A DNA stretch of 64,000 bases, taken from Varroa destructor. Taxonomy: Eukaryota; Arthropoda; Arachnida; Mesostigmata; Varroidae. The position numbers and the translations under genes are program-made. Numbering within the stretch: position 1 is the stretch's first letter; the number at the start of each line of letters is the position of its first letter. Below the pieces are notes generated by a model that saw nothing but the letters and a program-made list of their open reading frames with translations, had not been told where the DNA came from and made no database searches. Shown piece by piece: positions 1-13,400 of the stretch. The stretch covers positions 29,422,481 to 29,486,480 of the forward strand of contig NW_019211460.1 of the NCBI RefSeq assembly GCF_002443255.2. Direction: 5' to 3'.

Positions 1-3000
1 TATGCCAAACAAGTAATCGAAGGTCAAAGTGTGCTCATTTCATGGACTTACTTACCGTCAACGGACATCTTACATGCGAAGATCCTCTCAAGCACAAGGA
101 CAATCGAAGGAACGCCTAAAATGTATAGCTAACCTCTAGCTATCAAAAAGTGTTGGCGCTAATCCTGAATACAATTCGTGCAAGACCCCACATTCGTCCG
201 CTGATACAGCGTTACGAGGGCGTGACTATACTTGGCATTTTCTTATTTCACGTTTGAAAGACGCGACGAAAGTGATCTGACTGGACGCTCGCCAGTTCAT
301 CTTGGTCCGCTAAATTACCCCTCAATTTTGCTTATTTTTATTATCAAATAACAAGTGCTTGATACGAATGGCTGGGACCGGATATGTGGGAAAATTGAAA
401 GCTAATCATTGATAACGACGTGGAATGTCTTCCAAAATGGTTTCCCAGCAAATAAACAGGTCAGCCTAAATGTAACTGCTAGAAAATAACATACCTAAAT
501 GAACCTATTACAGAGTCAACTGTATTTACTGTATGCTCAAGCAAGTACACACTATAACATTATGCTTCACTCAAGACTGCGCGTTATCATAATAAACAAC
601 AATTGATAGCGATTTCAGTAATAGTTGACTCTCAACTATTTCTAACGTTTGGTGCAAAGCGTTTAACTAGAGCGGCAACTTTTGTAGGTACATCTTTCCG
701 TTGTAAAACAAGCTGAAACTGAGCGTATCCCTAAAGTTTCGCCTATAATATCAAACCACAATATTTTAAATATATTCCTATTTACTGATATCCTTGGTAA
801 GGTTCTATACTTTGTAGGACGTGCATATCTTTTAAGGTCACCTGGAACTTTCGAACAACAGAAATTTCATTAAATATCTGTATGCGGTTTTTGTGAAAGC
901 TAGCTGCTCCCTCTACTGTCTGATGGTTGGATATGTGAAAACACTATCGCTAGAGAAGCATCTTAAACTGCTGTAGACGAGCGAGCACCCATTGTCTTAA
1001 AATAAATTTCAACGATTTCCGTGCTTTTGTGACTGAATGTGAACTCGCGTTGGGATTACGAAAACACCTTAAGGCAAAGTTAGCTTAAACCCTAATAGCT
1101 GAATTACAAAAAAAAAAAGAAAAATTATCGCAAAGAGAGATTGCAAAGTAAATGTAAATATCATTTGATGATGTGACTGTGAAGACAAATGCTAAGGTGG
1201 CTCTGGCATCAAGACAAAATAAAAACCGATAACGGTACATAGCGAACGCATTAAGCAGACGGGATCATTCTGAACGCGCTAGAGACGGAAAAGATTTCTC
1301 GTAAAGGTCTCTCAACTATGTCAGAGCATGGTAAAATTCGGAACCACTACGTCCTAAAATGATCTACATTTTTATCTCGGTTTTAGCTAAAAATGCGCGG
1401 CTAAACTGTAGACGGAAACATGTGCATTTTTAGTTTACTAGACAATTCCGTTTGTCAGACAGTTAAGAACTGAAAAGATGTCTGCTTTTTAAACGAATCG
1501 CATATGGATCTACAGGCGTCCCGTCCTGTACAGTTGAACAGGTTGAAGCCCCGAGTAAAATAATGGTATAGATGACCATCAACGGTGCACGAACCCTATA
1601 TTTCATTGACAGACTTACGAAAGACGGAACATTCAGACGAAAAAATTCCGCCTTAGGCGTCTAGAATGGTTCCCGGATGCTTGCTAGGTGGTCACACACG
1701 ATAAGTCACTATGTTTCACAGCAAAGTATCTCTGTCGTTAACGGTATTGAGGTTTTCATATTGCCAGAAAGTTCGCTCGACTTGCTATCGAACAAAAACA
1801 TTTGACATTATGCCAAACAATAAGATAGGGCCGGATAGTCCGTACAGAAATACTATACTCCAAGTGTGGATTTAGAACCTATGCGTAATGGAGGTTGTGG
1901 CACAATGCTAAACTTACTAACTTAGTTGTAGCAGTAATCGTAATGAGAAGATTAAACACTAACCTATAGAAGGTACCGCTAAGTGTCGTCACCAGTGCTA
2001 TCATTAAAAAGCATAGGAAGACAGCTTTTCATTGATAAAAATCGCACGTAGTTATCTCATTCGGGTGCGGAGCTATCTTTGATCAAATTCGACAATGCGT
2101 GGAACTTTCAGGTGGCCTCGTAGACTGTATACGTATTGTCCTGATGGACCAGTATCACGTTAGTAAACCCGTCTTGCGTATGCGCGCGAATTGACTAACT
2201 CCAATCAATGGCTCAGCGAACTGATGTCTGTAGGGCAAATGTTAGGCCAAATGTAAAAAAAAATTAGAGGCCCAATCATGACACCACAGGTCTACAAGAC
2301 CTGTCAGACGGCACTACACTGTCGTAGATGCCAATTATTTAATGTTTGTGCGCCCGGATTGACGCCGCAATTTTTGATTGCAACAAATAGCGATATACGT
2401 TCTTGTAGTCTCTCATTGTGTTACCCGTACTCGTCGGAGTATTCGTTCTAATTAAGAAAGGAGAAACACTTATAATACAACGTACACTCGAATTTGATTG
2501 CTTCTGCATCTGACGTGTCTGAAACTTTCTTAGGTATGATCAGACCTGATTCGTCATTTTCGCCTGCATCTGTACGTGACTTCACATAGGAAATCTATGA
2601 GAAATGGCCGACTACAAAGGTATCGTCCAATATACTACCTACTGAAGCTGAAGTGGCTGTACCTGCACAAAGATATGCGGAAAAACTTTCGAATCATCTC
2701 CCAGTATTTAGGAAAATCGATTCTGATCATTCAGCATTCATGCCGATATCAACACGTACGTTGACCTGTTTTCAGCCAAACGATTCCAACCCGAATTAAC
2801 TGAACAGGCAGCTGTCATTGGGGCATGGATTTTAGTTGTTCCCGTCTGCCCAAACCCTATTAAATAATAAAATCTGGAGCTGTGTAGCATTTTGAAAATT
2901 TGCCCTTCATACAATCAGGTGATGAACGTATCGAGAATTCTGTCCTGTACCAACCGGACATTTGAGCTAGCTATAACGTTTTAAGGAAGAGTATTTCCAA

Positions 3001-3098
3001 AAAAGATAAACGAGGTTCTCTGAGTCTTCAGAAGGCTTTCAATTCACACAGTCTTCAAAATAAGCCGTACTAAGAGAAGCCGTATAAAGCCGTACCAA

Positions 3099-3159
3099 TA
3101 AGGACTACCATAGAACTAAGCCGTGTCTTGGACACGGTTTAGTTCTATGGTAGTTCTTA
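3099..3159. repeat. 29-bp snap-back hairpin, 3-nt loop
   Basis: Arms 3099-3127 and 3131-3159 are complementary over 29 positions, two of which are G.T pairs, around the loop TTG. Just upstream the octamer AAGCCGTA occurs three times (3062, 3077, 3087), and the left arm itself contains AAGCCGT (3118-3124). No gene is nearby. Confidence 0.93.
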
Positions 3160-6100
3160 AATATTCTTGGGTTTTTCGATTATTGTTTTAGTATCTGTTT
3201 TTCTCTTTTTTGAAACATTTAGCCAACTTTGTTGCTCTATGTGTATATACCTATGATTAAGGAAGCATTCCGAGCATTCTTTAACAGGCGAGTTGACGCA
3301 GCCCATCTCTGTTCACGTGTGGTCGTAAATCGCCCATTAAACGTAACAATATTGTTAGCTTTTTTCCACTTTTGTCTAACTTGTAAACTTTGGTCCACAG
3401 TTATCACTCACATACTAATTCTTAGGTTAAAACATATTACACCGATATAAAATAGACACGACAAACATCTCGCCTCAAACTCGGAACATACTTGTTGAAG
3501 CGTACCCAGATACGTTTACATGGGTAGAGATGACGATGCAGACCTGACTACTTACTGCAGACGATAGTCGACTGTCCAGGAATCAGATAGCGTTTAAAGA
3601 TATTTTTGATACAAAATTTGACAGCCGTCTACACATCTGATCTCAATCTCTGTAGAATATTGTGTCTTTTATTGACGAACCCGATCTCACATTGAGTTAC
3701 TATGCATTTTCCCCGGATGGCTATTGATTTCATTCTGTTATTGCTAAACGATCGTATCACTATAACATCCTCTTTCAACGCATCAATCATATAATCCTCT
3801 AGGCGTGCTCAAGGAAATAGTCAAAAATAAATATGCTAACAGCTGTAGTTCGAAAACCGCGCGTCGTCTGCTAGTGTAACCGTAATTCGCGCGTCCCTTC
3901 ATAAATAAGGTATTATTTTGTCGTTTGAGAACATCCGTCACTAAGTCTCACATCGTAGCGAATGCATGGCTGTTTTCTGGGGCAAGCCACTTCGGATAAA
4001 GGTAACTGTTCCTTCTCTTGTCACAGCCTAACAGGAGGCGCTAGAGATAATGTAGAAATATTATCCATTGTAAGACATCCAGAGAAGCATTTCAGCAACG
4101 AGAATATGAGTAGTCGATGAAATTTTAAGTAGGCACACTAAGAGTGATAGGGCGATAAAAACAAACAACGCATTTGTACTCTAACGTGTACGAGAGTTTT
4201 CAGTGCTTAAACGACTTGCATTGATCCCTTATTACTTTTTAAGAAAAATCTTAAATTAGACAAACGTTTTAGCTTCACAGTTTCCCTTCTTACGATCTTG
4301 TTGAAAGTTGCTTAACGGCCCCAGCCACATGCCTTGTAATGTTTTTCTCAAAAAGGATATTCCGGACTCGCGGGGCACATTTTGTTGCTCTACTCCAAAA
4401 GTTACCAAATTCTTAACTACGATGTTGTCTAACACTATTAAATACCTCCTGAGCAGTGTAACATGTAAATGCATTTTTAAGTAAGTGCATTTATGAAGTA
4501 GCTAGTTTTTAAGATTCTGCTGCCGGGGTATGAAACCAGGTAATTGCCGTTCCAAAGTTTGTCCGAGTTCTACTTCTAAAGCCCAGCACAACCGGTACTG
4601 GCTCTTTCTTGTAGTATCTAACACGTAGCTTACATATGCCCCAAAGATTTACGGGCACAAACCTTACTACTGAGCCATCGATGAATAAAAAGATACGAAA
4701 ACTAAGTCCATCACTATCGATATTCGGTGTTTGTTTCTGCTGGGAAAACAAGCAGCTTTCTCAGCGGCCGCCAACGTGTCGAGCGGCCGAACGCGCATAC
4801 AAAAATAAGAATCATCATTTTTATATATTCGGCCATATGAAGTGAGCTTTTTTTTTAAACTTTGAGACATCCAATCTTCGCTCTCGCCGCACCGCCCTTT
4901 AGTGCCCGCATCGTATGGATAGTAGATGGACATTTCTTTGGGTACGCTACCGTAATAACTCTAACTAACAAGCATGCAGTCACGATAGTTCAAATTTTAG
5001 CGACGGCAACGACTACTATCGGATATTAATACTCAGGAGTATGAGCGATGAAGGAAAAATAAGAATTAGAAGAAGATAGGCGCTGCTATTATCAAAATTA
5101 ATAGCTGCTTGTATAATTGCCACGCCGTTTCCTGGGTCCGCTAGTGAACATCCAGATAAGTCCGGCAAGGGCTAGACCCTTAATGTGAGCAGGTCCTTTA
5201 TGGTATACCTGAAATGGCGATTATAAGGACTTGTTGACATGGATGAATATCTAATAGTGTTAAAAAAGCACAAATTCTTAATTCGTTATGGGATTGTAAC
5301 CTCTTGATTCGACATTCAGGAACTTCACATTGTAGCTTCCAAAGCCAGCGTCTAAGCCAATGTCGATATGCAATCTCGAATGCACATAAATAATTTGCAC
5401 CATTCCTCGAGGTACGAGTTCTGGCGTACCGGTACATTACAATCTATTTTTGCAAGCGGTGGGATTCCTGGCCTTGTACATTGACACACGTTCCCTCAAG
5501 CTCCTTCCTCACGACACCCACGATGACTGCTCGTTACAACCGCGAAATTTGCGCTACAACATACAGAATTAACCCGCTAGATGGTAAATGGTAGACAACA
5601 CTTGTCTGAATCACATTCAGCTTATCGCTGTATGTCGGTGAATTGCGACCGAAAAAAGTCTGCTATCTGTCGGCTGAGTGTGCACTGATTATACATTAGC
5701 GTCTAATATAGCGGATTTTAATACGTAAGCTAGCCCATGTCGCCTGCCGGTAAGCAGCTGAAAAAGCCAACTAGGATCGGATAAAATATGAGGAAACTAT
5801 GACTCCTCCAATGAGCCAACGTATGACAACGGTAGTTACATCTTTGATGCTTGACCTATCCTCATTGTTGTAAATATGCGCCCGGATATGCGGTGAACAA
5901 GTTTCAATAAATATTGGTTACCTGCGTTACTACATTTGTTTCCCTGCCCCGTACGCTTAACAAGTGAACGATCCCGAAAATGCAATAACAGGCTTCCTGA
6001 TATCATAGAAAGTACTTAGGTATGCTAAACACATCATTTTGCATGTGAGCTAGGCGTTGGTCACTTAGAAAGGACGAATTTTTTAGGTATTTTAAGATTT

Positions 6101-9100
6101 TATTTTAAGGATTTTAAGATAAGCGTTAAGTTCAAGTTAAGTGGCAGGTTCACGGATATTTACCCTGACATTAGTTAAGTTAGTACTGACCTTATATAAG
6201 ATGCTTTGAACAAAAAAGAGAAGCAATTAAAATGATATAATCTTGTCTTTCTATGACAATGAATCCTTTATTAACGTACAACTCAAATAGAGACCCTTGG
6301 TTAAAATTCTCCAGCAGAAACGTGTTTATAAAAAATTTTATATCATAAGGTTACGAAACACACGCACGTCCATTATCGCGCTGGGGACCGGGGGGAGGGG
6401 GCATCCGGCTAGGGCAATGCTTCATTTCATTACTACCCATGCCCAGACACGGAGAAGTTGCATTCGGTTGAACAAAAAAGTCAAGTAAACAAGTTAACGC
6501 ATAACTGTTAACGGCTGTAGGACGAACGATGTTACGTTACAAAGACTATGAAATTAATTTGATCGGCAGCACAATGTTATCATACGAACACGAACAGAAG
6601 GAGACTACATTAAAAAGTAAGCTCTTTGGGTTGGACATATGGTATGGTTCTAAAACATCGTTAAAGTCAACTTTAGTTAATTTAATTTAGGAATTGCGCT
6701 TCTTATTAACTTAAAGTCATCGATTTCAAATTCGGTTAGCACCACGGTGATTTGAGATGACTTATTTTTTAAGAATTGGCGGTTTGAGTGGCTGTGTAAG
6801 ACCCGACAGAACTGATACTGTTTCCCCCTTATGCCCACTAATTCAGTCATTAGTTTACTAATCCGGGTGGTTAGTTAACAGTACTTTGGGTTTAGAGGTG
6901 ATTAGCCAAAAGAGGTAAGCTGCAATAACATTGTCTGAGATACGTCCGTCCTCTCTTGTCGATCTGCAGTTCCGTCTAGGCGCCCAACTAAATGGAGTCG
7001 ACCTATAATCTCTATGTAATCTAAGCGGCACGGATGTCGACAAAGCCCATCAAAATTGAAGTTACTCCATGGCGCTATATATGCGTACATTATTACGCAG
7101 AGTGTCCCGAAAACGGATTGGATTTTTGTAATTTAACCTTTATTTGCGTATAATTCATATGTAGATTGAAAACGAACCTATATAAAACATACATCTTTTT
7201 TTCCTTTTTGTCGTAGTTGCTCGAAACTACTACCGCTTTATTCGAAATACTGCTAACGACGGTGAGTGAAGAAAGGAAGGGACTTCGCAATCTATAAATT
7301 CACAATGGGGGCATTTCTAAATAATTTGAAAAAGCAGAAATGTTCTAAGCCTTATTCACATTTCTTCCAAGTAGCAGTCGTAAAATTATCCTTTTTTATC
7401 CACATCATCTTCATTGATGGCATATGCCATTGTTAGAATGGCACTTTTCCATGTGCAACGTCTTAAAGAGCGATGGTCAATTCATTTGTTCATGGTAAAT
7501 TTACAATTAACGCCAAATGTTCTATAGATTTTCGGTATGTTCCGCCATCAATTTTCTGCGGGCTTTTAAAGTTCGTTGATGTTTTCAGTTTTTCAAAACG
7601 ACATCTATAAATCTGCTAAGCCGTTTCAAGTCTCATAGTTACGCCGGTCCGAAACAGGGGCAGGAACTTATCACTGTTATGATATCTGTACTTGCAACCA
7701 TACAAGGAACACATTTACATAATTGTATAAAAAATAATACGCTATTTGCATTTGTACTGACGACGAAAACTGTATGTAGTGGGGGCGCCTTTTAGTTGAA
7801 TCAAATATTCTGAGCGTTGTGTCTGCGACTGATGCTGCCATTGCTACAACCGTGCCCCCAGTTTGGATCACTGGACTATTTGCTTTTCAAGAGACTAATG
7901 GGGTCAGAAGGGTTCGGTCAAGTGGGCCGTATTATTATCATAATGATGGTCTCTTTCGGAGGACACTTGCCTAGGACAAGACAGAAGGAAACATTACTTG
8001 AGGTTCGTTGATGCCCATTCGTTCCCATTTGCTTACATCGTTATCCGCCGGCCGATGAAAACGTGCGTAGAACAGCAAACGGGCATTGGTGGAGGTGGAA
8101 TAGTGCTGATACATCAGGTGGCTTCAGCTGGTGTAAACCCTAACAGTTCTTTACGTCAAGCTGCAGTAAAACAATGAGCACAAGACAGATGGCTAGGGCT
8201 AGGCTCGATCAGATTCCGGATTGCCAATGTGGCGGGTTCAGGCCCCGCAGCTGCAATGTAGGCCTCGATGTCTGGCTGACGAAGCAGGGAGCTGAGAAAA
8301 GTAAGGCCGAGAGCAGAAAAATAGTAGAAGGGCCGATGTACTACTTTTTGCGGCGTTTTCTGTCGCTGCCATCTTTCGTCCTTTTTCTTGCCTAACGTGG
8401 TCGCAAGGGATTCATAGAGAAAGACTGCAAAGACCTATGTGCCTTACATTCGTCCTGCGCATATTATTTTTATCGGCGGACGAGAAATGGCGACAAATGT
8501 CAAAGGCCCATTAACTCGCCACGATCCGAGAAAAAGGCTCTAGCTAGATTGAATCGTCGAGCCGTTGATTGGCGATAATGGTAGGAACAAAGATTGTAGT
8601 AGGCTAACGCACTTGCGGGCAAACATCGAAATACATGAGGAAATAGATGTGGACAGTCCACACATGTGCAAAGCTTCTCGCATTATGGCTGTACACAAGT
8701 TCAATCGACTTCTCGAAATAATAAACTTCAGGTCTTTTTGGTTCGATCTACGATTAAGTGGACGTCTCATCAGGTCAAATGGAAGTTGGATTAGTGGGAG
8801 TACTTCTTCTCGAGCACTTGCGGTATTAGAAGTCTGTTACATCAGAACCGATCGTAAGCTATCACTGAATGGATTTTCTGCATGACAGGTACAATGAGAA
8901 CTTAGTCAAGCACACAGGCCCAACTGTCCATCGCTAACGAAAGAACACTCCTAAATTAGAAAATTGATACGTCAGCTGCCTCTTCCAGGTTTTTTTTAAG
9001 ATAAAATTTCATGTATACATTTTATTTAATATCAATTAATAATAAATAGACAATTAATGAACTGCATTAAAAAATTACATTTGCTTTGTGTGTTACTCAA

Positions 9101-10437
9101 CTGATGAGGGAAATTTTGCGCGACAAAAATTTTCGTAGGACACTGAAAAAAAGTTGGTTCTCTAAAATATTAAATTATCGGATACAGGAATTTCGATATC
9201 TATTAGACTATACAGTGTTAGTAGACTAGTAGTTGCAATCATTTGTACTAGGGCCTTGGTTATCTTAGCCTTAGTTATAAGACAATCGAAGGCCGTCAGA
9301 GAATAAGTAATTGAGAGAACGAATGCTGCTGAGATCCATCGTAAATTGGCAAACACTGTGCGAATATGCCTTTAGCAGAAACGATAGTTGATTACTAGGC
9401 CAATCAAATAGGGAAACTAAAAACTATGAAGGAGGTGACTAAGCCTTAAGGCCTCAAACAGAAACACGAGTCGCTGGGGTAACAAAGCCTTTTCCTATGG
9501 CAACACTGTGCTATAGGCTATTTTATTCGTTGACGATGGTTGTGCAAGTTGTTTCTAGAATAGACTGTCTGTACTTTTGTTTAATATGAAATATAAAGTA
9601 AATTCTTACTGAGGTTTTTTGCTGATAATGCGTAGTCTGGAAGTTGTTTAAATTTTCCAACCTGCTAGTGGCTTTGGATAACTTATACAATGATGATGAT
9701 GGTACGTTACCAAAATATGCCCTGTTTTTGAAATACACTCATATGGGTAATGAAATGCATGGATGCACGTACATACCTGCACGTGCTATGACAATGTGTG
9801 GACGGCATACACTGGCTGAAAACCAAATTCATACAACCTGTAAAGCTTTTGAACGTTTTCTACTATGTCTTCTTCTCGTTCAGGTATTAAATATTTCGTG
9901 ACAGTAGTGTGTATATAGTCAGAACATATGTGTGATTTTTATATCCTTTATTTATGAGAGAATGTAAAACTAACTTTCAAAACCATTGTAGTCCTTTATT
10001 CCGGATTGTTCGTTATTCTTATATAAAGAAAAAGTGCATTACCTTTATTGAAATTCAAGTGCGATAGAAATCATGACGGGAAAAATAAATGTGAACTTTT
10101 TTTTGCTCTTATTCAAAACACCTTACATTGTATCTTAAATTTGAATGGTTGTCTACGTATTTAATTTCTTATATTAAAAGCCTGCTTTCACCGATATAAA
10201 TTTGGTCTCTATTTTAATTAGTTAAAGCCTTCTCTACATGAAAAGTCAACGCAATGGTACAGACAGGTACGAAGTTGTTTACAAGGGCGGTAACGTTTGT
10301 CATTTATCAAAGTGCGTATCAAGGTACGTATCACCCATATGTTTGCTCCATCTAAATCGAAAATGGCCATTAACTACTTCTGTTTCTACGAAATGCCTAT
10401 TGAATAATCATCATACCCGAACGTCGTCAAAAGTTCG

Positions 10438-10460
10438 GTAGACCCCTGAGGCGGGTCTAC
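10438..10460. repeat. 8-bp GC-rich inverted repeat
   Basis: GTAGACCC (10438-10445) and GGGTCTAC (10453-10460) flank a 7-nt loop. Confidence 0.75.
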
Positions 10461-13400
10461 ACGCACTATGCACGCATTGATTTGGGTGTCGCTCCGATAC
10501 AAGGTAATGATATTTTTAATACAAAGACAAGTAGATAATAACTTGAAGGGTCTCGTAAACAACGACCTTTTTCACAAGTAATGCTCCAATGTTAAATAGA
10601 TACAGCCGTATCATTAGCTGAAGAGGAATTAAAAAATTAATAAAAAAACATTACGACAGTTAATTTAGGGTCACACAAAGCAAACAAAATTATATCTGCT
10701 ACTGACGCTATTGATTGCGTTTTACTAAGTACCAGCTGAAAATATTGACGAAATCGTCATGTCATTACCTGTAAAACCATGGTCGTCTACGAGAAATTTA
10801 ACAAGGTACGAATGTGTATCAAAGCATTACGAGATCTGATTCGTCCCGATGATCAAGAAGCGTTTTTCTGTTCACAAGAAGACCGAAGATGTAAAACTCA
10901 AAGAAATCTCTAACGGCCAATCTCGTACTATGTTTAACTTTTATCTTCTGCATATATTTGCGCTTGTTCTTGGAAACACATGTAAACGTACCTGGTCTAA
11001 TCTTTAGTTGCAGATCGCTAGAAGACATATTCAGTACATCACTGAATAAGAGCATTATTACGAGGCCGCTGTTTCGACTAGCAAGTTTACTAATAAAAGG
11101 AAAAGAAAAGGCTTCACATGTGTACAACCAATTTCAGTATAGTACCACTTACTCACCAGAGCGCGAACTGCAGTGATGGTGACAAGCTGTGTTGTGATTT
11201 AATTAATAGCCAATGGAGATTGAAAGATATAGTAGGTATCAGCTTGGTGCGGCAGAACTACGACGGTTTTACCAATAAGGATACATGTGTGGGCGCGCGG
11301 TTATTTCCATCTGCTACTGCTGCTATTGTAACTATGGCTATGCCCTGAGGCAAATGCCAAAAGAATCAACCCTTAAATAATTAGGCACAGATCTGGCCGG
11401 CGCCGTAGAGCAAATTGTCTTATTAGGACAATATGTATTACATAAGGCTTCGCCTAAAGGATTGCGGACTAGCCCCTAAGTCACCAGTTACGTTTTACCT
11501 ATGGCTTTGCGTATCTCTCGGGTACGCTCGAAAACATGGAGCAGGATTCCTCTGGCAAGTTTATGCGTACAAGGTTTAGAAATCTTAGGACCTTTTATAG
11601 GGAGACTAAGGCTTTACGAAGTTTATCAACGTTACCCGTTCCTTAAGACAGGCTTTTCGTTTAGATTCTGCTATTCGGTTACTTAAAGATTGAGGAGGAT
11701 TACATTGTACCGGTTAGGCGCCGACTTGGTCAAGAGCAGGCGATCTTCTAGAGCTTTTTTTAATGTTCCTCGGAAATTCTGGTTAACGTCTCTGGTACCT
11801 GCGAAGATTAACATACTTCGGATACAAACTACTGATGTATACCGTCTAGAACCTTCTATTTTGCATAAATATATTCAAGAACTCTGTCGTCTCATGCGAA
11901 TAGGTCGAATACCCCGGCAGAGCTTCCAGCAAACGAACGTTCTGAAACAAAACTACAGATTTTAAGGGCTTTGAAGGTTGCACAATAGTCAGACATAATA
12001 GAACTCGGTGAGTAATTAGGTGCACAAACCTCGGCGATTTAATAATACAAATAATTGTAGTACGGAGTGTAAGGTTGTAGGTCAGGACTCTAATTGCAGC
12101 AGTTTCACAGTATACAGCTATTTTTAGAGATACTCCAAAAGTTGTATGTGAATAAGAGTTGTACACACATACAAAGAACAACCCAAATTGGCTCCTGTTC
12201 AAATTAAACCGTTACTGCCGCGTATGCTTCCACTGCAGCCAGTCATATGCATAGATGTGCCTGAATACGTGCGTCCTACAAACATACCAAATCACAAAAA
12301 GAGAGAAAAACAATATTCTAATAATGTAAATAACTATTACAAAATGCTTTGCGAACGTCAACCCTTTGTTATCCCTTCGATGCGCCATTATAGACAAGAC
12401 GTTCGAATGGCGGCTACTAACCGTAATTGATTTATTCATTCACCTCAGCCGAGAAATGGGTGCTTACACCATGCCCGTAACTCTAAAACTCAACTATCCG
12501 GCAAAAGAGATCTACTCTTATTCTAACTTCACTAGTTTCTCACTATACGTTGAAGTACAGTAACGGCGGGTTGATCATGTTGCTTTCAAATAATCTCACC
12601 CCTGCGACCAGGTTGGAAGGAAAACGAATCCGCTGACGTGCGTATGCTGAAAAATGTGCAGAATGATTGCAGGGTGTGACGCTCATCTTGCTGACTGTAT
12701 ATTGCGATGGGCAAAAGGTTGCAGATGCCAGACAAACCCATTTGGTACATGGTCTCTTCTACCCGCTTTTTACTATACCAGTGTACGGTGTTCGACAGCT
12801 AGCGAGGGTTCCCTGTAACAAGCTGTGTAGTGTATGTACATACAAAAGGCATAAAGTATATAAAGACAGGCGGCGTTTCAGATATCGACCATCGACGGTA
12901 AACCAGTTATTGGGTAATGGACATATCAGCCAAACCTTGCTAGCAGTTCCAGTGCATTCATCTTATGGGAGGACAGATTTCGTTCTGTTGATGTGGTGGA
13001 TCCGTTCGTTACTAACATTTCCGGCCGTCTTGGGCTAACTTTTGCTGTATAGCAAGAGACCTTCTGTACAACATGTCCACAAACCGTCATTCTGCTGTCA
13101 ACGGGGTGTATTTAGTGAAAAGAGACGCGAATGTCGTTTCCGGTAATACACGTGATAGCTGTAGCCATGAAATCTTTGAGAAAAAATGAGATAAGAAGAC
13201 GCCGAACGGCTAAGTCGACTTCAGTGAGTCCTTTCATCCTTCAGTATGTGGAACACATTGTGATCTATGTTCTATTCCGCACATCGACAGACTTCGGTTC
13301 GTACTGGGAGCCAGCGGTCTGACGGAACGCCTAGCGGCGATAGCAGAAATAAAACTCTATGAACATAGAGAGTTCTTTCATATATAAGCACGCTTGTTTG

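Noticed and set aside
11350..11378. TGCCAAAAGAATCAACCCTT, weakly like a Tc1 terminal repeat
   Set aside because: It lacks the typical start and has a mismatched core. No partner or element body is nearby.
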